In this document: positions 20,006 to 27,184 of the stretch, piece by piece | How positions within the stretch are numbered: the stretch's first letter is position 1 | Layout of the letters: each line of letters starts with the position of its first letter | Assembly (NCBI RefSeq): GCF_002285285.1 | Contig: NZ_NSJF01000002.1 | Span: forward strand, 310,001 to 374,000 | Length of the DNA stretch: 64,000 nt | Reading direction: 5' to 3' | Origin: Vandammella animalimorsus | GTDB taxonomy: Bacteria > Pseudomonadota > Gammaproteobacteria > Burkholderiales > Burkholderiaceae_C | The notes under the pieces: model-generated | The model's input: the letters and a program-made list of their open reading frames with translations, nothing else | What the model was told of the DNA's origin: nothing | Database searches by the model: none | Position numbers and translations under genes: made by a program

Positions 20006-20515
20006 TCACAGCCCTTCGTCGGCCTGCTCGCCCTTGTGGTAAGTGGTGTAGACCACGACCGGGATGTCCAGCTCGCCCAGGTACTGCTGCACCAGCGGCT
20101 TGACGTCTTCCCACTCCAGGCCGCCCACGCCGGTGGCCAGGCGCGGCAGGGCCAGGCTGCGGATGTTTTCCTGCTTGACGTACTTGGCCAGGTTCTGCAG
20201 TGCGTGGCGCACGTTCTCGACCGTGGCCTTGCCGGGCTTGGCGCTGGGGCCCTGGCCCATGGTGTTTTGCGTCACCAGGTTGACGATGCGGCGCACGCCG
20301 CCTTCTTCCTGCACGCCCACCCAAGGCCAGATCTCGCCAGCCTCGATGGCGTGCGAGTGGGTGTGGTGGCGGTAGTCCTTGACCAGCGAGGGCCAGCGCT
20401 CACGCAGCGCCAGTGCCAGGCCGCTGTCGAACGGGTCCTGTGCCGAGATGCCATGGGCCAGCAGTTCGGCCTTGCTCAGCAAAATGTCGCCAGAGACTTC
20501 CTTGATCAATTGCAT
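20006..20515 (-). CDS. Stand-alone macro-domain protein
   Basis: This 169-residue protein is a single macro domain. It has the N-terminal GDIL strand, a long substrate-loop region (HAIEAGEIWPW), and LALPRLATGVGGLEW near residues 120-134, matching the phosphate-binding LPxLxTGxGGL pattern of the family. Macro domains bind ADP-ribose, and many remove it from proteins or nucleic acids. No DarT-type ADP-ribosyltransferase is encoded nearby, so this is not an obvious DarTG pair. It is transcribed away from the solute-binding protein gene at 20811. Confidence 0.8.
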   Translation of the reverse strand: MQLIKEVSGDILLSKAELLAHGISAQDPFDSGLALALRERWPSLVKDYRHHTHSHAIEAGEIWPWVGVQEEGGVRRIVNLVTQNTMGQGPSAKPGKATVENVRHALQNLAKYVKQENIRSLALPRLATGVGGLEWEDVKPLVQQYLGELDIPVVVYTTYHKGEQADEGL

Positions 20516-20810
20516 TCTCCTTGTTGCGTTGTTGTGGATTCTGAGGACAAGCCCCTAGGGTGCCGCGCGCTTGTGATGCGGGTGAAGCCACGCGCTGGAC
20601 TGCGTGCGCAGCGGGCCTTTCCAACTGCGTCCAAATATAGCAGCGCCCCAGTGAGCCCAAGGGGGTTGTTGGGTGTTTTACTCGGCTGACCTGGCCGCCC
20701 TTGTGGGGTGTGCGGCAGTGCTCTGCAGGCTCTGAGCGCCGGTGCGACAATGCGCCGCGATGGCGCGCAGTCAGTGTGCGCTGTGCCTGGCAAATTGTGA
20801 AAGGAAGACC

Positions 20811-22445
20811 ATGAAAAAATCCCTCCGGCCCTGGGCCATGCCTTGGAAGACGCCGCTGGCCGCTGCGGCTTTGAGCGCAGCGCTGGCCTGTGGCGCTGCT
20901 GGTATGGCGCAGGCTGAGACCTTGCGCTGGGCAGCGGCCAATGACATTCTGACCTTCGACCCCCATGCGCAGAACCACCTGATGACCAACACCTTCGTGC
21001 AGCTGGTGTACGAAGGCTTGACGCGCTATGACAAGGAGTTCCGCATCGAGCCGGCGCTGGCCAGCAGCTGGACGTTCATCAACCCCACGCGGGTGCAGTT
21101 CAAGCTGCGCGAAGGGGTGCGCTTTCACAATGGCGCGACGATGACGGCCGATGATGTGGTGTTCTCGCTGCAGCGCGCAATGACGCCGCCCTCGAACATG
21201 GGCGCCTACGTGCGCAGCATCGCCAAGGTCGAGAAGATCGACGACATGACGGTGCAGCTCGATCTCAAGGGCCCCAGCCCCTTGCTGCTGCGCGAGCTGA
21301 TCGGCGCGCGCATCATGAACAAGGCCTGGGCGGAGGAGCACAACTCGGTGCTCTCGCAGGACTTTGCCGCCAAAAAGGAGAACCACGCCGCGCGCCACGC
21401 CAATGGCACCGGGCCGTTCGTGCTGCAGAGCTGGCAGCCCGATACGCGCACCCGCCTGACGCGCAATGAGCAGTGGTGGGATCGACCCGAGGGCAATGTG
21501 ACTGAAGTGGTGTTCACGCCCATTGCCTCGGCGGCCACGCGCACGGCCGCGCTGCTGAGCAATCAGGTGGACTTCATCAACGACCCGCCGCCGCAGGACT
21601 TGCAGCGCCTGGCAGCCAATGCCGACATCCGCATCCTGGAAGGGGCCGAGTACCGCACGATTTTCTTCGGTCTGGATCTGCACCGCGACGAGCTGCTCTA
21701 TGGCAGCGTCAAGGATCGCAACCCGCTCAAGGATCGGCGCGTGCGCCAGGCGCTCTACCAGGCCATCGACATCGATGCCATCCACAAGCGCATCATGCGC
21801 GGCCTGTCCGTGCCCACCGGTGCCATGGTGGCGCCCATGGTGCATGGCTGGTCGCAGCAGCTGGAGCAGCGCGCCAGCGCCTACGACCCAGAGGCCGCCC
21901 GCAAGCTGCTGGCCGAGGCGGGCTATCCCGAGGGCTTCTCGCTGGAGCTGGACTGCCCCAACGACCGCTACATCAATGACGAGGCCATTTGCCAGGCCGT
22001 TACCGCCATGTGGGCGCGCGTGGGCATCAAGACGCAGCTGCGCACCATGCCCATGGCCACCTATTCGAAGAAAGTCGCCAGCCACGATGCCAGCGTCTAT
22101 CTGTACGGCTGGGGCGTGGCCACTTTCGATGCGCTGTACACCCTGGACTCGCTGGCGCACACGCGCGAGGGCGGCAGCGCCGGCAACTTCAACATGGGGC
22201 GCCTGTCGGACGCCAAGCTGGATGCGGCGATCGCTGCCGCGCGCACGGAAACCGACGAGGCCAAGCGCGATGCGCAACTAAGCCAGGCGCTGCAAATCGT
22301 CAAGGACGAGTACTACTACCTGCCGCTGCACCATCAGATCCGCCCCTGGGCCATGCGCAAGAACGTGCAGACCATCTACCGCGCCAACGACGTGCCTATG
22401 CCGCAGTGGACGACGGTACAGCCCGCCTCTGGCAAGGCGCGTTGA
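20811..22445 (+). CDS. ABC transporter solute-binding protein, family 5 (dipeptide/oligopeptide type)
   Basis: The 544-residue precursor has a signal peptide ending near GMAQA and the family 5 solute-binding fold (TFDPHAQN near the N-terminus, LREGVRFHNG, later PNDRYINDE). It would deliver peptides, opines or other small solutes to an ABC importer, but no permease or ATPase genes are adjacent, so it is an orphan binding protein here. AAGGAAG lies before the ATG. The last 15 bases of the gene form the start of a repeat that recurs at 24568. The 295-base gap upstream shows no clear promoter by eye. Confidence 0.88.
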   Translation: MKKSLRPWAMPWKTPLAAAALSAALACGAAGMAQAETLRWAAANDILTFDPHAQNHLMTNTFVQLVYEGLTRYDKEFRIEPALASSWTFINPTRVQFKLREGVRFHNGATMTADDVVFSLQRAMTPPSNMGAYVRSIAKVEKIDDMTVQLDLKGPSPLLLRELIGARIMNKAWAEEHNSVLSQDFAAKKENHAARHANGTGPFVLQSWQPDTRTRLTRNEQWWDRPEGNVTEVVFTPIASAATRTAALLSNQVDFINDPPPQDLQRLAANADIRILEGAEYRTIFFGLDLHRDELLYGSVKDRNPLKDRRVRQALYQAIDIDAIHKRIMRGLSVPTGAMVAPMVHGWSQQLEQRASAYDPEAARKLLAEAGYPEGFSLELDCPNDRYINDEAICQAVTAMWARVGIKTQLRTMPMATYSKKVASHDASVYLYGWGVATFDALYTLDSLAHTREGGSAGNFNMGRLSDAKLDAAIAAARTETDEAKRDAQLSQALQIVKDEYYYLPLHHQIRPWAMRKNVQTIYRANDVPMPQWTTVQPASGKAR

Positions 22446-22602
22446 GGCACAAGGGGCTTGCACGCGGCGCGAGGATTTTGAGGGCAGCCACGCTCGGGGC
22501 CGTTGGGATGAAGTGTTGCGGCGGTGTTTTCTGTCGAAACTGCGCAGCAGCTGCGGCTGTTGCCCCGAAAAGCCGCTTCACAAACCCAATCTCAACAGCC
22601 CC
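22431..22602 (+). repeat. Direct repeat R1 (left boundary of the island)
   Basis: From GGCAAGGCGCGTTGA (end of the solute-binding protein gene) to about 22602 the sequence matches 24568-24794 in the same orientation. The matching part includes CAGCCACGCTCGGGGCCGTT and a shared tail with AATCTCAACA. Compared with R2 this copy lacks about 57 bases in the middle. No function can be read from it directly. Confidence 0.8.
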
Positions 22603-22661
22603 TGGTGTTTGATCCCAGACTTTGATGGTTCAATCTTCTCCCCCGAATGGAAGGAAGGACT

Positions 22662-22950
22662 ATGGGCCAGATTCTTCATGCAAGCGCCACGACGACAGAG
22701 GCAACCCGCCGAGCGATACAACATAGTCAAGAGAGCCTGAGCGCAGGCCCAGCGCTATGGCATCAGCGAGCAGACGGTCTACAGGTGGAAAAACCGCCAA
22801 AGCGTGTATGGCCGCCCGCACACGGCGCACCAACTGCCGCAGTCTGCCCTAAAGGGTCAAACGCCCATGCAGGCCATGAAACTATGGCACCGAGAGCGGC
22901 CTGATCTGTTCAACAAGCGGCCATATGATCGCGCGGGATGTGAAACCTAG
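22662..22950 (+). pseudogene. IS481-type transposase relic with internal deletion
   Basis: The ATG at 22662 opens a frame whose N-terminus (MGQILHASATTTEATRRAIQ) is typical of IS481-family transposases. After about 26 codons a one-base shift is needed to continue into the helix-turn-helix segment YGISEQTVYRWKNRQSV. The sequence then jumps straight to the C-terminal tail of the family (KGQTPMQAMKLW through YDRAGCET and a TAG at 22948). The catalytic core is absent. An intact transposase of this group is about 300 residues, so roughly 200 are missing and the relic is inactive. Confidence 0.8.
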
Positions 22951-22976
22951 GGCGTGTTATGCACTTTTCGCCCCCC
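22948..22976 (+). mobile_element. Solitary left end of the 6551 MITE family
   Basis: After a TA, the 27 bases from 22950 match the left end of the element at 6551 at 25 positions, including CGTGTTATGCACTTT. No right end was found downstream, where the sequence turns AT-rich. This is either a truncated copy or the scar of a deletion that also cut the IS481 relic, whose stop codon shares bases with it. Confidence 0.7.
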
Positions 22977-23025
22977 CACACACACAGCAAAATTATGAAA
23001 ACCACGAAAAATTTTTGAGAGAAAA

Positions 23026-23351
23026 ATGAATAACGTATTCATCATTCGGGTCCATGTTCGGAAAATGGAAAACTCCATTATGCCGGGCAACATGAGTGAT
23101 GCCTATGCCAGTTGCTATGCTGCGTCGACCAATTATGAGGAGGCTGTCAAAAAGGTGCTAAAAAATTGATATCCGATGGTCTATATCCTGTCGAGATATT
23201 GGCGCCTATCGCGATGCTTAAGGCAAGTGAATGGGGTATTCATGTCAAAGAACAGTGGGGGATTTATGCTGGCGAAATGCCAGACCAAGATGAATTCATG
23301 AAGCGAATGGATGATGGCGATGTTGTTTACGGCCCCTTCGGTGGATACTGA
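23026..23351 (+). pseudogene. Small gene split by a homopolymer frameshift, function unknown
   Basis: The ATG at 23026 opens a 47-codon frame that ends at 23169. The next frame begins at TTG 23166 and continues 61 codons to 23351. Adding one A to the run of six A just before 23166 would give a single protein of about 108 residues without internal stops. The region is AT-rich relative to its surroundings. I do not recognise the family. Its size, low charge and position before a PoNi-type immunity gene make an immunity protein plausible, but this is only inference. A real frameshift and a sequencing error cannot be told apart here. Confidence 0.55.
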
Positions 23352-23378
23352 TTTCTCCAAAGTTCAATCCAGCAAACC

Positions 23379-24137
23379 ATGATTAGAGATAAACACAAGG
23401 ATAAAGCCTACTTTGACAAATACATCAGCTTGAGAGATGCTGCCATAGCCAAACGCTTGGCAGATGTTGAAACATTTCCAAATATCGAAGGACGTGTTGA
23501 CCGGGCATATACGCTTGTACATGATGCACTCATCAGTTGCATATACCGATTTAGCCGGGGCGACAGCTTAGAAGACATCCGTCCGCATGTTTTGCTATGG
23601 ATACAGGCCAAGGAAATCCAACAACGCGTCATAGAAAATACTCCCGCCGAATTCAAAAAAGCATGCGAACAATACACAAAAGTAACGCTGGATACCGTTT
23701 ATGACGCATTGACCATGATGGCCTTCAGCGCGGCCTCGCGCTTTACCCCTGAAGAAACGCATCGGTTATTGAATGCGATAGGTCACGCGGGCAAAGATGC
23801 GCTGATAGACGAGGCGGCCCGCGCCTTGGGGGACGTAAACCGTCCTGTGGCTGCGGAATGTGCATTCCCGAACGTTTATGCGCCATTGCTGGAAGTTTGG
23901 CGCTCTGCTCCAGAGCAGCGTGAAGCGCTACTGCAAAAATATATCAGCAGCTGGAAAAAGAAAATATCGCCTATTTACTGGTCTGATAACCTGGAGGGCG
24001 CAGGCGGCGCTTACTTTGGCTACTGGTGTTTCGATATCGCGCTGGTTGTGATTTTATTGAATATCCCGGATGCGGGATTAAGAAAAAATCAATATTATCC
24101 GACTGATTTGGTGGATGCGGCGACCGGCTCCCGCTGA
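23379..24137 (+). CDS. PoNi-type (DUF1910/DUF1911) immunity protein
   Basis: This 252-residue protein matches the two-domain DUF1910/DUF1911 layout. The helical N-terminal half begins IRDKHKDKAYFDKYI, and the C-terminal half ends with the family's characteristic AYFGYWCFDIALVV and YYPTDLVD motifs. Proteins of this family neutralise PoNe-type DNase toxins delivered by type VI or related secretion systems. No PoNe toxin, VgrG, Rhs or other secretion gene is present nearby, so this looks like an orphan immunity gene. GC content is clearly below that of the flanking chromosome, suggesting transfer. It ends with an unusual TGSR extension. Confidence 0.82.
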   Translation: MIRDKHKDKAYFDKYISLRDAAIAKRLADVETFPNIEGRVDRAYTLVHDALISCIYRFSRGDSLEDIRPHVLLWIQAKEIQQRVIENTPAEFKKACEQYTKVTLDTVYDALTMMAFSAASRFTPEETHRLLNAIGHAGKDALIDEAARALGDVNRPVAAECAFPNVYAPLLEVWRSAPEQREALLQKYISSWKKKISPIYWSDNLEGAGGAYFGYWCFDIALVVILLNIPDAGLRKNQYYPTDLVDAATGSR

Positions 24138-24157
24138 GGCGTACCAGCCCGCCAACC

Positions 24158-24580
24158 ACGAGGATTGCAGGCCCGAGCGACAGGGCAACAAGCGTGCGGT
24201 CAGGGCCAGCGCGACGTGTGCCTCATCCCCGCCAGCGCCCAAATGGCGGGTCTCAAAGTCGTCCGTCACCGCCACCGACGCGTAAGGCAACGTGGATATG
24301 GCCGACCTGCAAGCCAAGTGCGCGCAATACAGCCAGCAACGGGCCTGCGTCATGATCACCGACCCCAGCTACCCACGGCGTTTTTGAAGAACAGGTCAAA
24401 AACCTGTGCGCGCTGGTGCACCAGCATGGCGGGCGATGAGTGCGCCATCGGCACCGTCAGCGCCGCCCCCTATGGCGACGCCAGCGTGCTGCCCATCAGC
24501 TGGATGTACATCCGCATGATGGGCGCAGAGCGCTTCATCGACGCCATGATCGCCTTCCGCGCCGAAAGGCAAGGCGCGTT
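24158..24580 (+). pseudogene. gcvP: Decayed gcvP (glycine decarboxylase P protein) remnant
   Basis: Fragments of the C-terminal half of GcvP are recognisable in order: [11 protein letters not shown] joined to QMAGLKVV with the usual HGTNPASA missing; [18 protein letters not shown]; a frameshift, then [20 protein letters not shown] in another frame; [20 protein letters not shown]; and MMGAE joined directly to [12 protein letters not shown] from near the normal end. Stops and frame changes separate them. An intact P protein has about 950 residues, so most is lost. The pattern shows stepwise deletion. The last part merges into direct repeat R2. Confidence 0.8.
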
Positions 24581-24794
24581 GAAGCACAAGGGGTTTGCAC
24601 GCAGTGGAGGACTTTGAGGGCAGCCACGCTCGGGGCCGTTGGGATGAAGTGTTTCGGCGGTGTTTTCGGTCAAAACTGCGCAGCTGCTGCGTTGACAGCG
24701 CTTGCAAGCTGTTCAGGCCTTGCGCGCGCGTTGGCCTTGCATCTGCGGCAGTTGCCTCGCAAAACCGCTTCGCAAATCCAATCTCAACAACCCT
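24568..24794 (+). repeat. Direct repeat R2 (right boundary of the island)
   Basis: This copy aligns with 22431-22602 in the same orientation, at roughly 85-90% identity by eye over the aligned parts. It contains about 57 extra bases around 24690-24745. It ends shortly before the hpnC start. Together the two copies enclose about 2 kb of foreign or decayed sequence. Confidence 0.78.
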
Positions 24795-24828
24795 AGGCCG
24801 TAGCCGGGTTGGCAAATAATACGGCGCT

Positions 24829-25686
24829 ATGCAGCGACAACCCTTTGCCTTTCAGCCCGTGGGGCACTATGAGAACTTCCCGGTGGCCAGTTGGCTGTGC
24901 CCGGCCCGCTTGCGTGCGCCGGTGGCGGCCATCTACCACTACGCGCGCACGGCCGATGACTTGGCCGATGAGGGGCAGCTGCCCATGGCCGAGCGCCTGC
25001 AGCTGCTGCGCGAATACCGGCTGTGCCTGCATGGCGAGATCGTGCCGCCGCAGCATTGGCAACCCATCTTTGCCGCCGTGCAACATGCCCGCACGGAGTT
25101 CGATCTGCCCCTGGAGCCTTTCGATGCCCTGCTCGACGCCTTTGAACAGGATGTGAAAAAGACCGCCACGGGCCAGGGCTACGCCGACCGTGCCGAGCTG
25201 CTGGACTACTGCGCGCGCTCGGCCAACCCCATCGGCCGCCTGCTGCTGCGCCTGTACGGGGTGGACAGCGCCACGGCCCAGCAGCAAAGCGATGCCATTT
25301 GCACGGCTTTGCAGCTGATCAACTTCTGGCAGGACCTGGGCCGCGACATCGAGCGCGGGCGCTGGTATGTGCCCGAGCGCGATGCCAGCGCCTACGGCGT
25401 ATCGCGCCCCATGCAAAAGCAAGCCTGCCAGCAGCCAAGGCCGCCGCAGCCCCTGGCCGATTTGATGGCCTCACTGGTGCAATGGGCACGCGAGTGCATG
25501 CAGGAAGGCTTGCCGCTGGTGCAGCGCCTGAGCGGGCGCGCGGGTTGGGAATTGCGCGTCATGGTGCAAGGCGGTTTTCGCATTCTGGAAAAGATCGAAG
25601 CCAGCGGCTATGCCAATTACTACCATCGCCCCAGCATTGGCCGAGGCGACGTGCCACTGCTGTTGTGGCGCGCCTGGCGCATGTAG
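24829..25686 (+). CDS. hpnC: HpnC-type squalene/phytoene synthase family enzyme
   Basis: The 285-residue protein begins with YENFPVASWLCPARLRAPVA, typical of HpnC. It carries the two metal-binding aspartate motifs: DDLAD near residue 45 and the second in LGRDIERGRWYVP near 180. HpnC works with HpnD and HpnE to make squalene from farnesyl diphosphate in bacteria, converting presqualene diphosphate to hydroxysqualene. Those partner genes are not beside it here. No good ribosome-binding site precedes the ATG at 24829. Confidence 0.87.
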   Translation: MQRQPFAFQPVGHYENFPVASWLCPARLRAPVAAIYHYARTADDLADEGQLPMAERLQLLREYRLCLHGEIVPPQHWQPIFAAVQHARTEFDLPLEPFDALLDAFEQDVKKTATGQGYADRAELLDYCARSANPIGRLLLRLYGVDSATAQQQSDAICTALQLINFWQDLGRDIERGRWYVPERDASAYGVSRPMQKQACQQPRPPQPLADLMASLVQWARECMQEGLPLVQRLSGRAGWELRVMVQGGFRILEKIEASGYANYYHRPSIGRGDVPLLLWRAWRM

Positions 25687-25760
25687 GCCGCCAGCATCCG
25701 ATGGTCTGCATTGCTGGCGGCCCACTGACCTACTGACCTGCTCAATTACAGGAGAACGAC

Positions 25761-26414
25761 ATGCTCACCCTTTGTGGCTTTGCAGCCAGCAATTACTACA
25801 ACCTGGTCAAGCTGGCCCTGCTGGAGAAGGCTGTGCCTTTCGAGGAGCGGCTGGTCTGGCTGGAGGACGTGGACCGCAGCGCCAGCCCTTTGGGCAAGGT
25901 GCCGTACCTGCTCACGCCCCAGGGGACGGTGAGCGAATCCGTGCCCATGCTCGAATACATTGAGGCCATCCATCCGCAACCAGCGTTGTTGCCGGCCGAT
26001 GCATACGAGGCGGCCAAGGTGCGGGAGCTGGTGCGCCACATGGAGCTGCATTTGGAGCTGGTGGCGCGCACCCTGTACCCGCAAGCCTTGTTTGGCGGTC
26101 GCGTCAGCGACGAAGTGCAGCAGACGGCGGCGCGGTTGCTGAAGAAGAACGTGCCGGCCTTTGCCCGGCTGGCCGACTTCTCCCGCCCGTTCCTGGTCGG
26201 AGATGCACTGAGCTGGGCCGATTGCGCTGCCATCGTGCACCTGCCGCTCATCAGCAGCGCCACGCGCGCCCTCTACGGCCAGGATGCGCTGGCCGAGCTG
26301 CAGGCGCAGGATTATCTGGCGCGCATGGCGCAGCGCCCCCACGTACAGACGCTCAATGCCGAGCGCAAGCGCAATGCTGAGCAATTGCTGGCCCGCTACA
26401 ACGCGGGCCGCTGA
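25761..26414 (+). CDS. Glutathione S-transferase family protein
   Basis: This 217-residue protein has an N-terminal thioredoxin-like domain starting TLCGFAASNYYNLVKLALLE, with the glutathione-contact motif VSESVPMLEYIE near residues 57-68. An all-helical C-terminal domain with SWADCAAIVHLP follows. It would conjugate or otherwise use glutathione in the cytoplasm; the substrate is unknown. CAGGAG precedes the start. It lies 74 bases after hpnC and may be cotranscribed. Confidence 0.88.
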   Translation: MLTLCGFAASNYYNLVKLALLEKAVPFEERLVWLEDVDRSASPLGKVPYLLTPQGTVSESVPMLEYIEAIHPQPALLPADAYEAAKVRELVRHMELHLELVARTLYPQALFGGRVSDEVQQTAARLLKKNVPAFARLADFSRPFLVGDALSWADCAAIVHLPLISSATRALYGQDALAELQAQDYLARMAQRPHVQTLNAERKRNAEQLLARYNAGR

Positions 26415-26507
26415 TTTCCATTCCAGGGGATCAAAGAGGAGGCCTTTGAACCGGCTTTGACGAGCAGGGCGCGCGCAGGCCGAAAGCCGCTCTGGCGCTG
26501 CCAGCCG

Positions 26508-27014
26508 TCATTGCTGCGCAGTGGGCGCGACCTGAGGCGCGACCGAGGGTGTCGGGCTGCTGCCGCTGCCGCTGTTTACAGTGGCTGGGGCACTACCGCT
26601 GGCGGTGGCTGTCGTGCCGTTGGCGGCTGTGGCGCTGGCGGTGGCATTGGCGCTCGTTGCCGCAGCGGCACTGCTGTTGTCTGCAGCGGCGCTGGCCGCT
26701 GGCGGGCGCAGCTTGTCAAGCTCTGCGCGCTGCAGTTGCAGCCGGTCGACACGCTCCTGCGCGATATCGTCCTTGCGTTGCTGGCGGTTGATCTGGCGCT
26801 GGCGCGTGACGTCGTCAACCAGGCGCCCGCCGGAGGTGGCCCCGGCGCAAGGGGTTTGCTGGTAGATGGTTTTACCGCCCGGCCCCTTGCACTTGTAGGT
26901 CTGCTGCGCTGCGGCGCTGCCGGGGGCGGCCAGAGTGGCCAGCGCGGCCAGGGCCACGGCGCTGGCAAGCAGGCTGGCAGAGAGAAGGCGCGTGGGTCGG
27001 CGTGTGACGAACAT
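26508..27014 (-). CDS. Exported DUF4124-type protein with low-complexity C-terminus
   Basis: The 168-residue precursor has a signal peptide (residues 1 to about 33, ending GSAAA), then a short DUF4124-like segment QTYKCKGPGGKTIYQQTPCAG with two cysteines. A basic helical stretch rich in Arg and Gln follows. The last 70 residues are Ala, Thr, Ser and Pro-rich and probably disordered. DUF4124 proteins are periplasmic or envelope proteins of unknown role, common in Burkholderiales. The start at 27014 gives a proper signal peptide; an upstream in-frame start would add 58 atypical residues. Confidence 0.75.
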   Translation of the reverse strand: MFVTRRPTRLLSASLLASAVALAALATLAAPGSAAAQQTYKCKGPGGKTIYQQTPCAGATSGGRLVDDVTRQRQINRQQRKDDIAQERVDRLQLQRAELDKLRPPAASAAADNSSAAAATSANATASATAANGTTATASGSAPATVNSGSGSSPTPSVAPQVAPTAQQ

Positions 27015-27132
27015 GGCGGATGGACTCCCTACGTGTGTGATGTGAATGGCGCCCTGCATGGAGCGCGCCAGGCCTGCGGGCTGCTTTGGCGCGGGCAAGG
27101 CGTTTGATCCCGCATGGTAGCGCAGCAGCCAG

Positions 27133-27157
27133 CAAAAAGCCCGGCATATGCCGGGCT
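27133..27157 (-). terminator. Rho-independent terminator of the ETF-QO gene
   Basis: AGCCCGGCATATGCCGGGCT at 27138-27157 is a perfect 20-base palindrome. Read on the minus strand it is followed by five T, just beyond the ETF-QO stop. Confidence 0.85.
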
Positions 27158-27184
27158 GCATGTGACGGGCGGTGCGGGCGGCGA

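Noticed and set aside
24165-24617. 150-codon frame across the gcvP relic as an intact gene
   Set aside because: Only parts of the frame match GcvP; other GcvP pieces are in other frames, with stops between them, so this is a chance run through a pseudogene.
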